This document shows positions 6,896 to 13,640 of a stretch of DNA of 13,640 nucleotides, one piece after another. Location: NCBI GenBank assembly GCA_007122815.1, contig SKSV01000315.1, forward strand, positions 1 to 13,640, given 5' to 3'. Position 1 is the stretch's first letter. Every line of letters starts with the position of its first letter. The position numbers and the translations under genes are program-made. This DNA comes from Trueperaceae bacterium. Its GTDB lineage: Bacteria; Deinococcota; Deinococci; Deinococcales; Trueperaceae. Below the pieces are notes generated by a model. It was not told the DNA's origin and searched no databases. It worked only from the letters and a program-made list of their open reading frames with translations.

Positions 6896-7098
6896 CTCTC
6901 GCCGAAGCCCTCGAGGAGGTCGTCGGCTCGAGCGGCGAACGGTTCAGCCTCGAACAGGTTCGGCGTCGGCCGCGGGCGCATGACCGCGCGCTCGAGCGAC
7001 TCCCTTATCACCCGCGCTTCCGACACTCCGCGCCTTGCCGCCTCGCGCTCGAGGAGCGACTTGAGGTCGTCAGGCAGGTAGATCGTGGTCTTCCGCAT
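6892..7098 (-). CDS. vapB: VapB-type ribbon-helix-helix antitoxin
   Basis: From the ATG at 7098 the product is 68 residues. RKTTIYLPDDLKSLLEREAARRGVSEARVIRESLERAV is a ribbon-helix-helix DNA-binding domain: a beta strand, then two helices. The tail ending DLLEGFGER would wrap the toxin. Such antitoxins neutralise VapC and repress their own promoter. In-frame ATGs at 7110 and 7125 would add 4 or 9 residues. I prefer 7098 because the RHH strand normally begins right after the initiator Met. A TAGCGT box 5 bases before 7125 makes the longest form possible. Divergent from the aldo-keto reductase. Confidence 0.82.
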   Translation of the reverse strand: MRKTTIYLPDDLKSLLEREAARRGVSEARVIRESLERAVMRPRPTPNLFEAEPFAARADDLLEGFGER

Positions 7099-7107
7099 GC
7101 CGAGCCG

Positions 7108-7132
7108 CATACTACCATACGTCATGCCATAC
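7108..7132. promoter_or_regulatory. Three CATAC repeats upstream of vapB, candidate autoregulatory operator
   Basis: CATAC occurs at 7108-7112, 7116-7120 and 7128-7132; the last two are extended to CCATACG with 12-bp period. The block is AT-rich compared with its surroundings and covers the region just upstream of the preferred vapB start, including a minus-strand TAGTAT hexamer (7114-7109). Ribbon-helix-helix antitoxins bind short repeats of this kind. Binding is inferred from position only. Confidence 0.35.
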
Positions 7133-7219
7133 GCTAGCGCGGTGCGCTTCCCGCCCGCGCCTCAGCTGGCAGCGCGCGCCCCAGAGGCAGCCTGCGCCCC
7201 GGCAGGCAGCCGGCGCCGT

Positions 7220-7238
7220 TACGATGAGCAACGGAGGT
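7220..7238 (+). promoter_or_regulatory. Candidate -10 box and ribosome binding site of the aldo-keto reductase
   Basis: TACGAT (7220-7225) resembles the -10 boxes seen elsewhere in the window. A strong GGAGGT (7233-7238) follows, 5 bases before the ATG at 7244. Transcription starting about 7 bases after the hexamer would give a very short leader that just includes the ribosome binding site. This fixes the start at 7244 rather than the longer in-frame ATG at 7085. Confidence 0.5.
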
Positions 7239-7243
7239 ACACC

Positions 7244-8194
7244 ATGCAGTACAGACGACTCGGCCGCGCCGGCATGAAGGTGAGCGCCATCAGCCTAGGT
7301 GCCTGGACCACGTACGGCGAGAGCGTTCAGGACAAAGCGCTCATCAAGGAGATCGTCGCCAAGGCCTTCGAGGCGGGAGTCAACTTCTTCGACAACGCCG
7401 ACGCCTACGCCGCCGGTAAGGGCGAGGCGTTCCTGGGAGAGGTGTACGAGGACCTGGGCCTCCCCAGGCACCACCTGGTCCTCTCGAGCAAGGTCTTCTG
7501 GCCGCTCTCGGAAGACGTCAACGACCGGGGCCTGTCGCGCAAGCACGTGCTGGAGTCGATAGACATGTCGCTCGAGCGCATGCGCACCGACTACGTCGAC
7601 ATCTACTTCGCCCACCGCTACGACCCGGAGACACCCATGGACGAGATCGTCGAGGTGTTCAGCGACGTCGTCCGCTCGGGTCGCGCGCACTACTGGGGCA
7701 CGTCCGAGTGGAGCGCTGCTCAGATCGCCGAAGCCCACACGTACGCTCAGGCCAACGGCCTGGCGGCACCGGTGACGGAGCAACCGCAGTACTCGATGCT
7801 CTACCGCGAGCGCGTGGAGCGAGAGATCTTGCCGGTGACCGAACCGAAGGGAATGGGCCTGGTCGTCTTCAGCCCCTTGGCCATGGGCATGCTAACGGGG
7901 AAGTACGACGAGGGGATCCCGGAGGGCTCGCGCTTCGCCGCCAGCGAGAGCTTCCGCGCCCGCCACCTCACCGACACCAACGCAGCCAAGGTGCGCGCCC
8001 TCAAGCCGGTTGCCGACGACCTCGGGATAACCCGCTCCCAACTCGCGCTGGCGTGGGTGTTGCGTCACCAGAACGTTTCGAGCGTCATCACCGGCGCCAC
8101 CCGGGTGGAGCAGGTGCTCGACAACGTCGCGGCCGCCGAGGTAGAGCTCGATAGCAACGTGCTGGAGCGCATCGACGAGATCCTGGCCGGCTGA
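7244..8194 (+). CDS. Aldo-keto reductase, voltage-gated K+ channel beta-subunit-like (AKR6 type)
   Basis: The 316-residue protein is an NADPH-dependent (beta/alpha)8 aldo-keto reductase. The catalytic tetrad is visible as Asp50 and Tyr55 (FFDNADAY), Lys83 (LSSK) and His124 (FAHRYD). YAAGKGE (55-61), GLSRKHV (96-102), YVDIYFAHRYDPETPMDE and HYWGTSEWSA follow the Kv-beta/AKR6 pattern closely. SPLAMGMLTGKY and SVITGATRVEQVLDN form the C-terminal cofactor-binding part. These enzymes reduce aldehydes and ketones in the cytoplasm; the substrate here is unknown. The next gene, for NAD(P)HX repair, starts 12 bases downstream, so the two are probably co-transcribed. This links an NADPH-consuming enzyme to NADPH repair. 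Confidence 0.9.
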   Translation: MQYRRLGRAGMKVSAISLGAWTTYGESVQDKALIKEIVAKAFEAGVNFFDNADAYAAGKGEAFLGEVYEDLGLPRHHLVLSSKVFWPLSEDVNDRGLSRKHVLESIDMSLERMRTDYVDIYFAHRYDPETPMDEIVEVFSDVVRSGRAHYWGTSEWSAAQIAEAHTYAQANGLAAPVTEQPQYSMLYRERVEREILPVTEPKGMGLVVFSPLAMGMLTGKYDEGIPEGSRFAASESFRARHLTDTNAAKVRALKPVADDLGITRSQLALAWVLRHQNVSSVITGATRVEQVLDNVAAAEVELDSNVLERIDEILAG

Positions 8195-8206
8195 GCAGGA
8201 GGGCGC

Positions 8207-9823
8207 GTGAGACTCTTCAGGTCCGCCAGCCTGCGCGCGGCCGACGCCGCCGCAGCGTCGATGGGCGTGCCGAGCACCGAACTGATGCTCCGAGCCGGAC
8301 TTGCGGTGGCGGAGGCAGCGCTGGAGGGTTGGCCCCTGGCCAGGCGGGTGCTCATCGCCTGCGGTCCAGGCAACAACGGCGGGGACGGTTTCGTGGCGGC
8401 GCAGGCGCTGGCCGCGGCAGGACGCCTCGTCACCATCGCGGAGCTGCGACCGGGCGCCTCCAAGGGCGACGCTGCCTGGGCACGTCGACGCCTGCTCGAC
8501 TCGGGCACCGAGGTCGCGTGGTCGGGCGAAGGCGGTTCCCGAGAGCTCCCTACCGACGGACACCACCTCGTGATAGACGCGCTCTTCGGCACCGGGCTGA
8601 CGCGCGCGCTCGAGGGCACCGCGGCGAGCTGGGTGAAGGAGATGGCCGCCTGCGGCCTCCCGGTGGTGGCGGTAGACGTTCCCAGCGGTGTCGACGCCGA
8701 CCGCGCCGTGCCGCCAGGCACCTGCGTGCGCGCGGCGCTCACGTTGCAGCTCGCGGGCGCCGTGCCGGCCGCGCTGCTGGCGCCGGCCCGCACGAGCTTC
8801 GGTGTCTCTCGCGTGGTCGACATAGGCATACCCGAAGAGGTTCTCGAAGCCCACGCCGAAGCGCGCGCGGTCGACGAGGACTGGTTGCGCGTGCACGGCC
8901 CTCGGCGCGACGATGACGCGAACAAGTACAGCGTCGGCACGGTGCTTGTCGTCGGCGGTTCGCGCCGCTACGCCGGGGCCACCGAGCTGAGCGCCCGAGC
9001 GGCGTACCGCGCCGGCGCCGGGCTGGTGACGCTGGTATCCGAGGAGCGCGCACCCTCTGCCTGGCCCGAGGTCGTCTGGGAGCCCCGCGAACCGTCCGAG
9101 TCCGTCTCGGAGAGCGTGCGGCGTGTCCTCGACGCTCCCGGAGGAACACGGCGCGCGCGGGCGGCGCTGGTCGGTCCCGGCCTGGAAGCTGACGCGCAGG
9201 AGGTGTCGGCGGTGCTCGAGAGCATCCGCGCGCCGGTGGTGCTGGACGCCGGAGCGCTGCTCCCCGAGGTGCGGGATGCCGCGCGTCAGCATGGCAAGAC
9301 CGTGCTGACACCTCACGCGGGCGAGGCCCAGCGGCTCCTCGACGCTCTGGGCGCCGGAGCCACGGGGCTGGGGGGAGACGCGAGCGGGCCGGACGGAGGG
9401 GCTCGAGCGCCGGACGCCAAGAGCGACCCGGTGTCCGCGGCGCTCAGCCTGGCGCGCGCCTGGAACGCGGTATGCGTGCTCAAGGGCCCGGGTAGCGTCA
9501 TAGCCGACCCGCACGGCCGCTGGACGATCAGTTCCTCGGGCACGCCGGCACTGGCGACCGGCGGCAGTGGAGACGTGCTGGCCGGCATCATCGCGGCGTT
9601 CCTCGCCTCCACGACTATCGACGCGAGCCAGCCGACAAGAAGCCGCGACACGGGACGAGACGGGAGGTCCGCAACGCCGGTCGATGGCGACCTGTGGGCC
9701 TCCAGCGCGGCCGCCGTGCACCTGCACGGTATCGCAGGCGCTTGCGCGGCTGAACGGGGTCCGGGAGTGGTGGCCGGCGACGTGGTGGAGGCTCTACCCG
9801 CGGCCCGCGCAGGCGGCAGCTGA
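8207..9823 (+). CDS. nnr: Bifunctional NAD(P)H-hydrate epimerase and ADP-dependent dehydratase
   Basis: The 538-residue protein has both repair domains. The N-terminal YjeF_N epimerase contains CGPGNNGGDGF (52-62), DALFGTGLTR and VPSGVDAD, and interconverts R- and S-NAD(P)HX. The C-terminal ribokinase-like dehydratase begins near GTVLVVGGS and contains TPHAGEA (368-374), VLKGPGSVI and GGSGDVLAG (452-460), where Asp456 is the expected catalytic base. It converts S-NAD(P)HX back to NAD(P)H using ADP. GTG 8207 has a GGAGGG site 6 bases upstream and follows the reductase stop by 12 bases. The protein is about 40 residues longer than common family members. The excess appears as two hydrophilic inserts, about 383-408 and 470-495, rich in Gly, Asp, Arg and Pro. 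Confidence 0.93.
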   Translation: MRLFRSASLRAADAAAASMGVPSTELMLRAGLAVAEAALEGWPLARRVLIACGPGNNGGDGFVAAQALAAAGRLVTIAELRPGASKGDAAWARRRLLDSGTEVAWSGEGGSRELPTDGHHLVIDALFGTGLTRALEGTAASWVKEMAACGLPVVAVDVPSGVDADRAVPPGTCVRAALTLQLAGAVPAALLAPARTSFGVSRVVDIGIPEEVLEAHAEARAVDEDWLRVHGPRRDDDANKYSVGTVLVVGGSRRYAGATELSARAAYRAGAGLVTLVSEERAPSAWPEVVWEPREPSESVSESVRRVLDAPGGTRRARAALVGPGLEADAQEVSAVLESIRAPVVLDAGALLPEVRDAARQHGKTVLTPHAGEAQRLLDALGAGATGLGGDASGPDGGARAPDAKSDPVSAALSLARAWNAVCVLKGPGSVIADPHGRWTISSSGTPALATGGSGDVLAGIIAAFLASTTIDASQPTRSRDTGRDGRSATPVDGDLWASSAAAVHLHGIAGACAAERGPGVVAGDVVEALPAARAGGS

Positions 9824-9892
9824 GGGCAGACGGCTCGCAGCAGCCGAAGCCGGCCCGGGCATGCGGCGGCTTAGCGCGGCCTGCGCGCGTGC

Positions 9893-9898
9893 TACGCT
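9893..9898 (+). promoter_or_regulatory. Candidate -10 box of a leaderless promoter for thrB
   Basis: TACGCT ends 7 bases before the GTG at 9906, with no ribosome binding site. The identical hexamer precedes tsaD at 12026. Supports GTG 9906 as the thrB start and transcription independent of nnr. Confidence 0.5.
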
Positions 9899-9905
9899 TT
9901 CGCGA

Positions 9906-10823
9906 GTGATCCACGTACGAGTGCCGGCCACGAGCGCGAACCTGGGTCCCGGGTTCGACTGCCTCGGCCTCGCACTCGACCTCCACCTGTGTGTCGAAGC
10001 GCAGCTCGGCGAAGCGGACAGGCTCCGCTACCACGGTGAGGGCGTGGTACCCGACCACCCTGACAACCTGGTCCATCAGGGCTTCAGGAGCGCCTTCGAG
10101 TCGCTGGGCGAGCGGCCACCGACCGTAGCGTTCACGGCGCACAACCCGATCCCCCTCGCGCGTGGTCTCGGTTCGAGTTCAGCTGCGCTCGTTGCCGGCG
10201 CGGCAGCCGCGGACGCCGCTCTCGGCGGGCGCCTGGGCCGCGACGGCGTGTTCGCGCTCACGTCCTCCATCGAGGGGCACCCGGACAACGTAGCCCCCGC
10301 GGTCTACGGCGGCCTCACGGTTGCCGCCGAGCGAGGCGACGGTGACGGCTACGACACCGCCGTCCTCGCGGTGCCCCCTAGCTGGCGGCTCCTGTTCGGC
10401 GTGCCCGACTTCGAGCTCCCCACCGAGCATGCCAGGGCTGCGCTCCCGGAGACCGTGAGCCGACGTGACGCGGTCTTGACAGCCTCGCGCGCGGCGCTGT
10501 GGACGCTGGCGGTAGCTCGAGACGAACCCCAGCTCCTGCGCACGGCCTCCATCGACGTGCTGCATGAGCCCTACCGCGAGTCGCTAGTGCCTGGGCTGAG
10601 CGTCGCGCGCGCGGAGCTGCTGAGCGCCGGGGCTTACGCCGCCTACCTCTCTGGCGCCGGGCCCAGTCTGGCTGCGATCGCGCCCGAGACCGCTCTCGAC
10701 GGGTGCCGTGCCGCGCTCAGGCGCTTCGCGGGTTCAGGAGGCAGGGTGCTGGAGCTGCGCGCTGCTGGCGGCTACGAGGTCCGGCGAGAGGACTTGGCCC
10801 TGAGCGCGGTGAACACGCGGTAA
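9906..10823 (+). CDS. thrB: Homoserine kinase (GHMP family)
   Basis: The 305-residue protein starts VIHVRVPATSANLGPGFDCLGLAL, the ThrB signature. It has the GHMP phosphate loop PLARGLGSSSAALVAG (83-98), EGHPDNVAPAVYGG (123-136) and the C-terminal YLSGAGPSLAA motif. It phosphorylates homoserine with ATP in threonine synthesis in the cytoplasm. GTG 9906 is chosen because a leaderless -10 box lies 7 bases upstream and the first residues match the family; the frame stays open upstream but that part overlaps nnr. The last 17 codons (10772-10823, including the stop) overlap the end of the convergent methyltransferase gene, giving a charged C-terminal extension after GGYEV. No other threonine genes are nearby in the window. 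Confidence 0.93.
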   Translation: MIHVRVPATSANLGPGFDCLGLALDLHLCVEAQLGEADRLRYHGEGVVPDHPDNLVHQGFRSAFESLGERPPTVAFTAHNPIPLARGLGSSSAALVAGAAAADAALGGRLGRDGVFALTSSIEGHPDNVAPAVYGGLTVAAERGDGDGYDTAVLAVPPSWRLLFGVPDFELPTEHARAALPETVSRRDAVLTASRAALWTLAVARDEPQLLRTASIDVLHEPYRESLVPGLSVARAELLSAGAYAAYLSGAGPSLAAIAPETALDGCRAALRRFAGSGGRVLELRAAGGYEVRREDLALSAVNTR

Positions 10824-11983
10824 GCCCGCGCTCCGGCCGGTGTCACCTCTCGCACGGACTGCCAGGACGCCAGCAGGCGATCGAACGGCAGGGCAGCGTT
10901 GGCCACCAGCCAGAGGCGCCCGCCAGGCCGCAGCGCGGTGTGAGCGGCCGCCACGAAGCCTCGAGAGAGAGCACCCACCACGCTGCGCCCCACGTGGAAC
11001 GGGGGGTTGGTGATCACCACGTCGAGCTCACGCGCTTCGGGTGCGTCGAGGGTCAGGTCGGACCAGTCGACACGCGCCTTACCCTCTCCCGCCAGCGTGG
11101 CCTCGCTGCTGCGCACGGCGGCGAGGTCGTCGTCGAGAGCTAGCACCGATGCCGCGCCCGCGCGAAGCGCGCGGCGCGCCAGCACACCGCTCCCGCAGCC
11201 GAGGTCGAGCACCCGCGCCCCAGCCAGATCGGCGGAAGCCTCGCTGCGCGCCTCGCGCCCACCGGTCTCATAGGCCGACAGGGCCTCGAGCAGGAGGGCG
11301 CTGCCGGCGTCCAAGCGATCCGCGGCGAAGGTCCCCACGAGGGTGCGCATCGGCCCGTCAGGACCGTCCCAGCTAAGCCAAGGACCGGGGGTCTCCGCGC
11401 GCGGCCCGCGCGCCTCCACCACGCGCCAACCCGAGGCGCGGTTGACCACCTCCAGCGTCTCGAAGCGTTCCGCCACCAGGCGCTCCGCGCGCCGGGCGCC
11501 CTGGTCCTTGTGCCAGACGGCGATCAGCCGTCCCTGAGCCGTCAGCGCCCGGGACCAGCCGGCGAGCTCGGCCCCGAAGCGAGCCCAGCCGCGCTCGCTC
11601 GCGGGGCGCCACCAGACCTCATCGACGCTGGCCGCGGGGAGGTCCCAGGGGTGATCCGCCCGGCAGGCCGCCTCGTCTACCCCGAGCTCTAGCGCCGTCC
11701 TGCGAACTGCGGCCGAGACTGCTAGCATGCTCCCGCGAACCCCCGAGAGCGCGTGCCCTAGCCCAAGCACCGCCCCAGGACCGCCGGTGAAGTCCACGAA
11801 GCTGCTCAGCGGCGGCTGCAGCCGCCCGCGCGCCAGCGCCTCGGCGAGGGCTGGAAGGGCCGGGTCGATACCGGGGTAGCCGGGCACGCCAACGGCGCTG
11901 AGCAGCGGCACCTCGGTCGCGCCGACCCGCCAGGCGAGCTCCACGGGCGCGGCATGCGCCGCCAAGACACTCTCCGCCACCAC
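10772..11983 (-). CDS. RsmC-like class I SAM-dependent rRNA guanine-N2 methyltransferase
   Basis: The 403-residue protein has two Rossmann-like halves, as in RsmC and RlmG. The N-terminal half (about 1-200) lacks a SAM motif and is degenerate. The C-terminal half has motif I VLDLGCGSG (258-266), the acidic loop ALDDD, and the catalytic NPPFH (326-330) typical of exocyclic guanine N2 methyltransferases. It ends AYRVFTALR, the usual last strand. RsmC modifies G1207 of 16S rRNA and RlmG modifies 23S rRNA; I cannot separate them here. The start is GTG 11983, with TAGACT 6 bases upstream. The 3' end overlaps convergent thrB by 52 bp, and the upstream region is shared with divergent tsaD. Confidence 0.82.
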   Translation of the reverse strand: MVAESVLAAHAAPVELAWRVGATEVPLLSAVGVPGYPGIDPALPALAEALARGRLQPPLSSFVDFTGGPGAVLGLGHALSGVRGSMLAVSAAVRRTALELGVDEAACRADHPWDLPAASVDEVWWRPASERGWARFGAELAGWSRALTAQGRLIAVWHKDQGARRAERLVAERFETLEVVNRASGWRVVEARGPRAETPGPWLSWDGPDGPMRTLVGTFAADRLDAGSALLLEALSAYETGGREARSEASADLAGARVLDLGCGSGVLARRALRAGAASVLALDDDLAAVRSSEATLAGEGKARVDWSDLTLDAPEARELDVVITNPPFHVGRSVVGALSRGFVAAAHTALRPGGRLWLVANAALPFDRLLASWQSVREVTPAGARAYRVFTALRAKSSRRTS

Positions 11984-11989
11984 TAGCCG

Positions 11990-11995
11990 AGTCTA
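11990..11995 (-). promoter_or_regulatory. Candidate -10 box of a leaderless promoter for the RsmC-like gene
   Basis: Minus-strand TAGACT ends 6 bases before the GTG at 11983. Same hexamer and spacing as the HIT promoter. It lies in a 54-bp divergent gap with the tsaD -10 box 30 bases away. Confidence 0.5.
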
Positions 11996-12025
11996 CCGGC
12001 GCCGTCGCTTGCCCGAGCCCGCTGG

Positions 12026-12031
12026 TACGCT
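12026..12031 (+). promoter_or_regulatory. Candidate -10 box of a leaderless promoter for tsaD
   Basis: TACGCT ends 6 bases before the GTG at 12038 and there is no ribosome binding site. This supports GTG 12038 over ATG 12047 as start, although only three residues differ. Confidence 0.5.
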
Positions 12032-12037
12032 GCTGCC

Positions 12038-13090
12038 GTGCTGGTGATGGGCATCGACACCTCGTGTGACGATACCGGGGTCGGGGTCGTCAGGGGCCAC
12101 CGCGTGCTCTCGAACGTGGTGGCGTCGCAGGCCGCTCTGCACGCACCTATGGGTGGCGTGCTCCCCGAGAGCGCCAGCCGCGAGCACCTGCGGGTCATCG
12201 ACGAGGTGGCCGGCGAGGCCCTCGCTCGCGCCGGGGTTGGCCTCCAGGAGCTCGACGCCGTGGCTGCCACCCGAGGTCCTGGCCTCGCAGGGGCCCTGCT
12301 GGTGGGGCTCGGTTACGCCAAGGCGATCGCCTGGGGAACGCGGAGGCCCTTCGTTCCCGTGCACCACCTCGAGGGACACCTGGCGGCCTGCTTCGCCGAG
12401 CCAGGAGGTGTGGTCTCGGACGCGGCGAACGCGCCACCGGAGCCGCCCTTCTTGTGCCTGATAGCCTCGGGCGGCCACACCGTGCTGTTCGACGTGCCCG
12501 ACTACGGCACGTACCTGCGTGTCGGAGGGAGCCGCGACGACGCCGCCGGCGAGGCCTTCGACAAGGTGGCGCGCCTCCTCGGTCTGCCCTACCCCGGAGG
12601 GCCAGCGCTGGCCGCTCTGGCCGACGCAGGAGACCCCGGCGCGCTTGCCCTACCGCGCCCCATGGCCCGCCAGCAGGGCCACGACTTCAGCTTCAGCGGG
12701 CTGAAGACGGCGGTGGCCACGCTGCTGGAGCGTGACCCCAACGTGCGCCCGGCCGACGTGGCGGCGGCGTTCCAAGAGCGCGTCACGCGCAGCCTCGTTG
12801 ACGTCTCCGTGCGCGCCGCCGAGTCCAACGGGCGCGACACGCTCGTGGTGGCCGGTGGCGTAGCGGCCAACCGCAGCCTGCGTGAGGCGCTCCGCTCCTC
12901 CGGGCTCAGGGTGCACGTGCCGCCGCTCGAGCTCGCCACCGACAACGGCGCCATGATCGCTCTGGCGGCCGTGATCGGGTCGACTCGGGACGGCTTCCCG
13001 GATCAGGCCGAGGCGCTGGCCGTGGACGCCGCCCCCTACCTCCCGCTGGCGGACGCACCCTCGCGCCCGCGGGACGCAACGCGTCGCTGA
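12038..13090 (+). CDS. tsaD: tRNA N6-adenosine threonylcarbamoyltransferase
   Basis: The 350-residue protein carries the full TsaD/Kae1 set: GIDTSCDDT (5-13), GGVLPESASREH (39-50), the metal-binding HHLEGHL (109-115, with H110 and H114), ASGGHT (143-148), DDAAGEAFDKVARLLGL (167-183), GGVAANRSLR and TDNGAM, where Asp302 is the third metal ligand. With TsaB and TsaE it transfers threonylcarbamoyl from TC-AMP to A37 of tRNAs reading ANN codons, in the cytoplasm. TsaB and TsaE are not in the window. The C-terminal tail after YLPL is Arg-rich and variable. It is divergent from the RsmC-like gene, another RNA-modification enzyme. Confidence 0.95.
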   Translation: MLVMGIDTSCDDTGVGVVRGHRVLSNVVASQAALHAPMGGVLPESASREHLRVIDEVAGEALARAGVGLQELDAVAATRGPGLAGALLVGLGYAKAIAWGTRRPFVPVHHLEGHLAACFAEPGGVVSDAANAPPEPPFLCLIASGGHTVLFDVPDYGTYLRVGGSRDDAAGEAFDKVARLLGLPYPGGPALAALADAGDPGALALPRPMARQQGHDFSFSGLKTAVATLLERDPNVRPADVAAAFQERVTRSLVDVSVRAAESNGRDTLVVAGGVAANRSLREALRSSGLRVHVPPLELATDNGAMIALAAVIGSTRDGFPDQAEALAVDAAPYLPLADAPSRPRDATRR

Positions 13091-13119
13091 CGCGTGCCCC
13101 GGAGCTTGTCGGTGGCTGT

Positions 13120-13640
13120 TCAGGCGCCGCTCCCCCACGAGACCGCGAGGTAGGCATCCTGCGTCACGATCCCGGCCACCTTCTCACCGTCGAGCACGAC
13201 GACCAGGGGCTCGTGCGCGAGGACCGGACGCAGCTCGGTGAGCGCCACGTTGCCGTCCACCTTCACGACCTCGTCCCAGCCCAGGAGGCGGTCGGGATGC
13301 ACCCCGGAGATACCCACCGGCACCCCCGCGTCCATCACGATCACCTGCCGGTGCTCCGACATGGTCTGCACCAGAACGTCGGCGTCGACGATCGGAACGG
13401 GGTGCGCCGCCGCCACGGCCGCGGGTGGCACCGCGATGCCGAACGAGAGCAATGTCGACGAGGGGAGGCGCAGCAGCGCCCTGGCCGCGCGGAGCGCGCT
13501 CAGCAACACGATCAGGAAGGCGACGCCCTCCGCCAGACCGGCGACGTTGAACACCCGGAACCCGAGCAGTCCCTGACGACCTAGCGCCACGTGAAGCAGC
13601 CAGGCCGCCAGCAGGGCTAGAGCCAGCGCGGTGAGGGTAC
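13120..13640 (-). CDS. Membrane protein with C-terminal CBS-like domain (partial, 5' end outside window)
   Basis: The frame ends at the TGA at 13122-13120 and stays open to the window edge, so about 172 codons of a larger gene are visible. Internal GTG 13590 is not needed as a start because hydrophobic sequence continues upstream of it. Two hydrophobic segments (13640-13590, and around 13560-13490) precede a soluble tail. That tail contains VPIVDADVLVQTMSEHRQVIVMDAGVPVGISG and a later PLVVVLDGEKVAGIVTQDAYL unit, which read as a pair of CBS repeats. Membrane segments followed by a CBS pair occur in M50 site-2-protease-like peptidases and in some transporters. The catalytic part, if any, would lie beyond the edge, so no function is assigned. 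Convergent with tsaD, 29 bp apart. Confidence 0.6.
   Translation of the reverse strand, partial: TLTALALALLAAWLLHVALGRQGLLGFRVFNVAGLAEGVAFLIVLLSALRAARALLRLPSSTLLSFGIAVPPAAVAAAHPVPIVDADVLVQTMSEHRQVIVMDAGVPVGISGVHPDRLLGWDEVVKVDGNVALTELRPVLAHEPLVVVLDGEKVAGIVTQDAYLAVSWGSGA

Noticed and set aside
7085..7243. In-frame upstream extension of the aldo-keto reductase
   Set aside because: The added residues are Ala/Pro/Arg-rich and unlike the family, and the strong GGAGGT site points to ATG 7244.
7892..9727. 611-codon minus-strand frame
   Set aside because: It is antisense to the aldo-keto reductase and Nnr genes, both well supported. Its Arg/Gly/His-rich composition is typical of antisense frames in GC-rich DNA.
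9567..9905. In-frame upstream extension of thrB
   Set aside because: It overlaps the conserved 3' part of nnr, and the ThrB signature begins exactly at GTG 9906, which has a promoter-like box 7 bases upstream.
13091..13119. Possible terminator between tsaD and the convergent membrane gene
   Set aside because: No inverted repeat with a T-run is visible in the 29-bp gap.

Overview
The window is GC-rich (roughly two thirds G+C by eye) and gene-dense, with one set of housekeeping and accessory genes and no mobile element, RNA gene or CRISPR array that I can see. Several start codons have no Shine-Dalgarno sequence but carry a TANNNT hexamer 6-7 bases upstream (HIT, mutase, ThrB, RsmC-like, TsaD). 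That leaderless arrangement is well known in Deinococcota. Together with the GC content and gene families, it suggests a Deinococcus/Trueperaceae-like bacterium. This is an inference, not an identification.

Layout. (1) Positions 1-1118, minus strand: the 5' 372 codons of an exported His-rich protein matching the AztD zinc metallochaperone family. (2) Positions 1155-1184: a perfect 12-6-12 inverted repeat upstream of aztD, a strong candidate operator for the Fur/Zur-type repressor encoded nearby. (3) Positions 1265-4901, plus strand: a five-gene run with very tight spacing from the third gene on. It encodes a HIT-family protein lacking the first His of its motif, a Fur/Zur repressor, a YibE/F-family membrane protein with a His-rich tail, a small Yip1-like membrane protein and a membrane-anchored alpha/beta hydrolase. 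(4) Positions 4902-7098, minus strand: a VapBC toxin-antitoxin pair upstream of the catalytic subunit of methylmalonyl-CoA mutase. (5) Positions 7244-10823, plus strand: a Kv-beta-like aldo-keto reductase, a bifunctional NAD(P)H-hydrate repair enzyme and homoserine kinase. (6) Positions 10772-11983, minus strand: an RsmC-like methyltransferase whose 3' end overlaps the 3' end of thrB by 52 bp. (7) Positions 12038-13090, plus strand: tsaD, divergent from the methyltransferase. (8) Positions 13120-13640, minus strand: the 3' part of a membrane protein with a CBS-like tail.

How the parts may work together. The left third looks like a zinc-homeostasis locus: a periplasmic zinc chaperone, a Zur-like repressor and a palindromic operator between them. 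The YibE/F protein, whose family has no established function, is immediately downstream of the repressor and has its own His tail, so it is a reasonable candidate for a zinc-linked membrane protein. The aldo-keto reductase and Nnr pair joins an NADPH-using enzyme to repair of damaged NAD(P)H. The remaining genes (thrB, RsmC-like, tsaD) are core metabolism and RNA modification. No stretch longer than about 150 bases lacks a gene.
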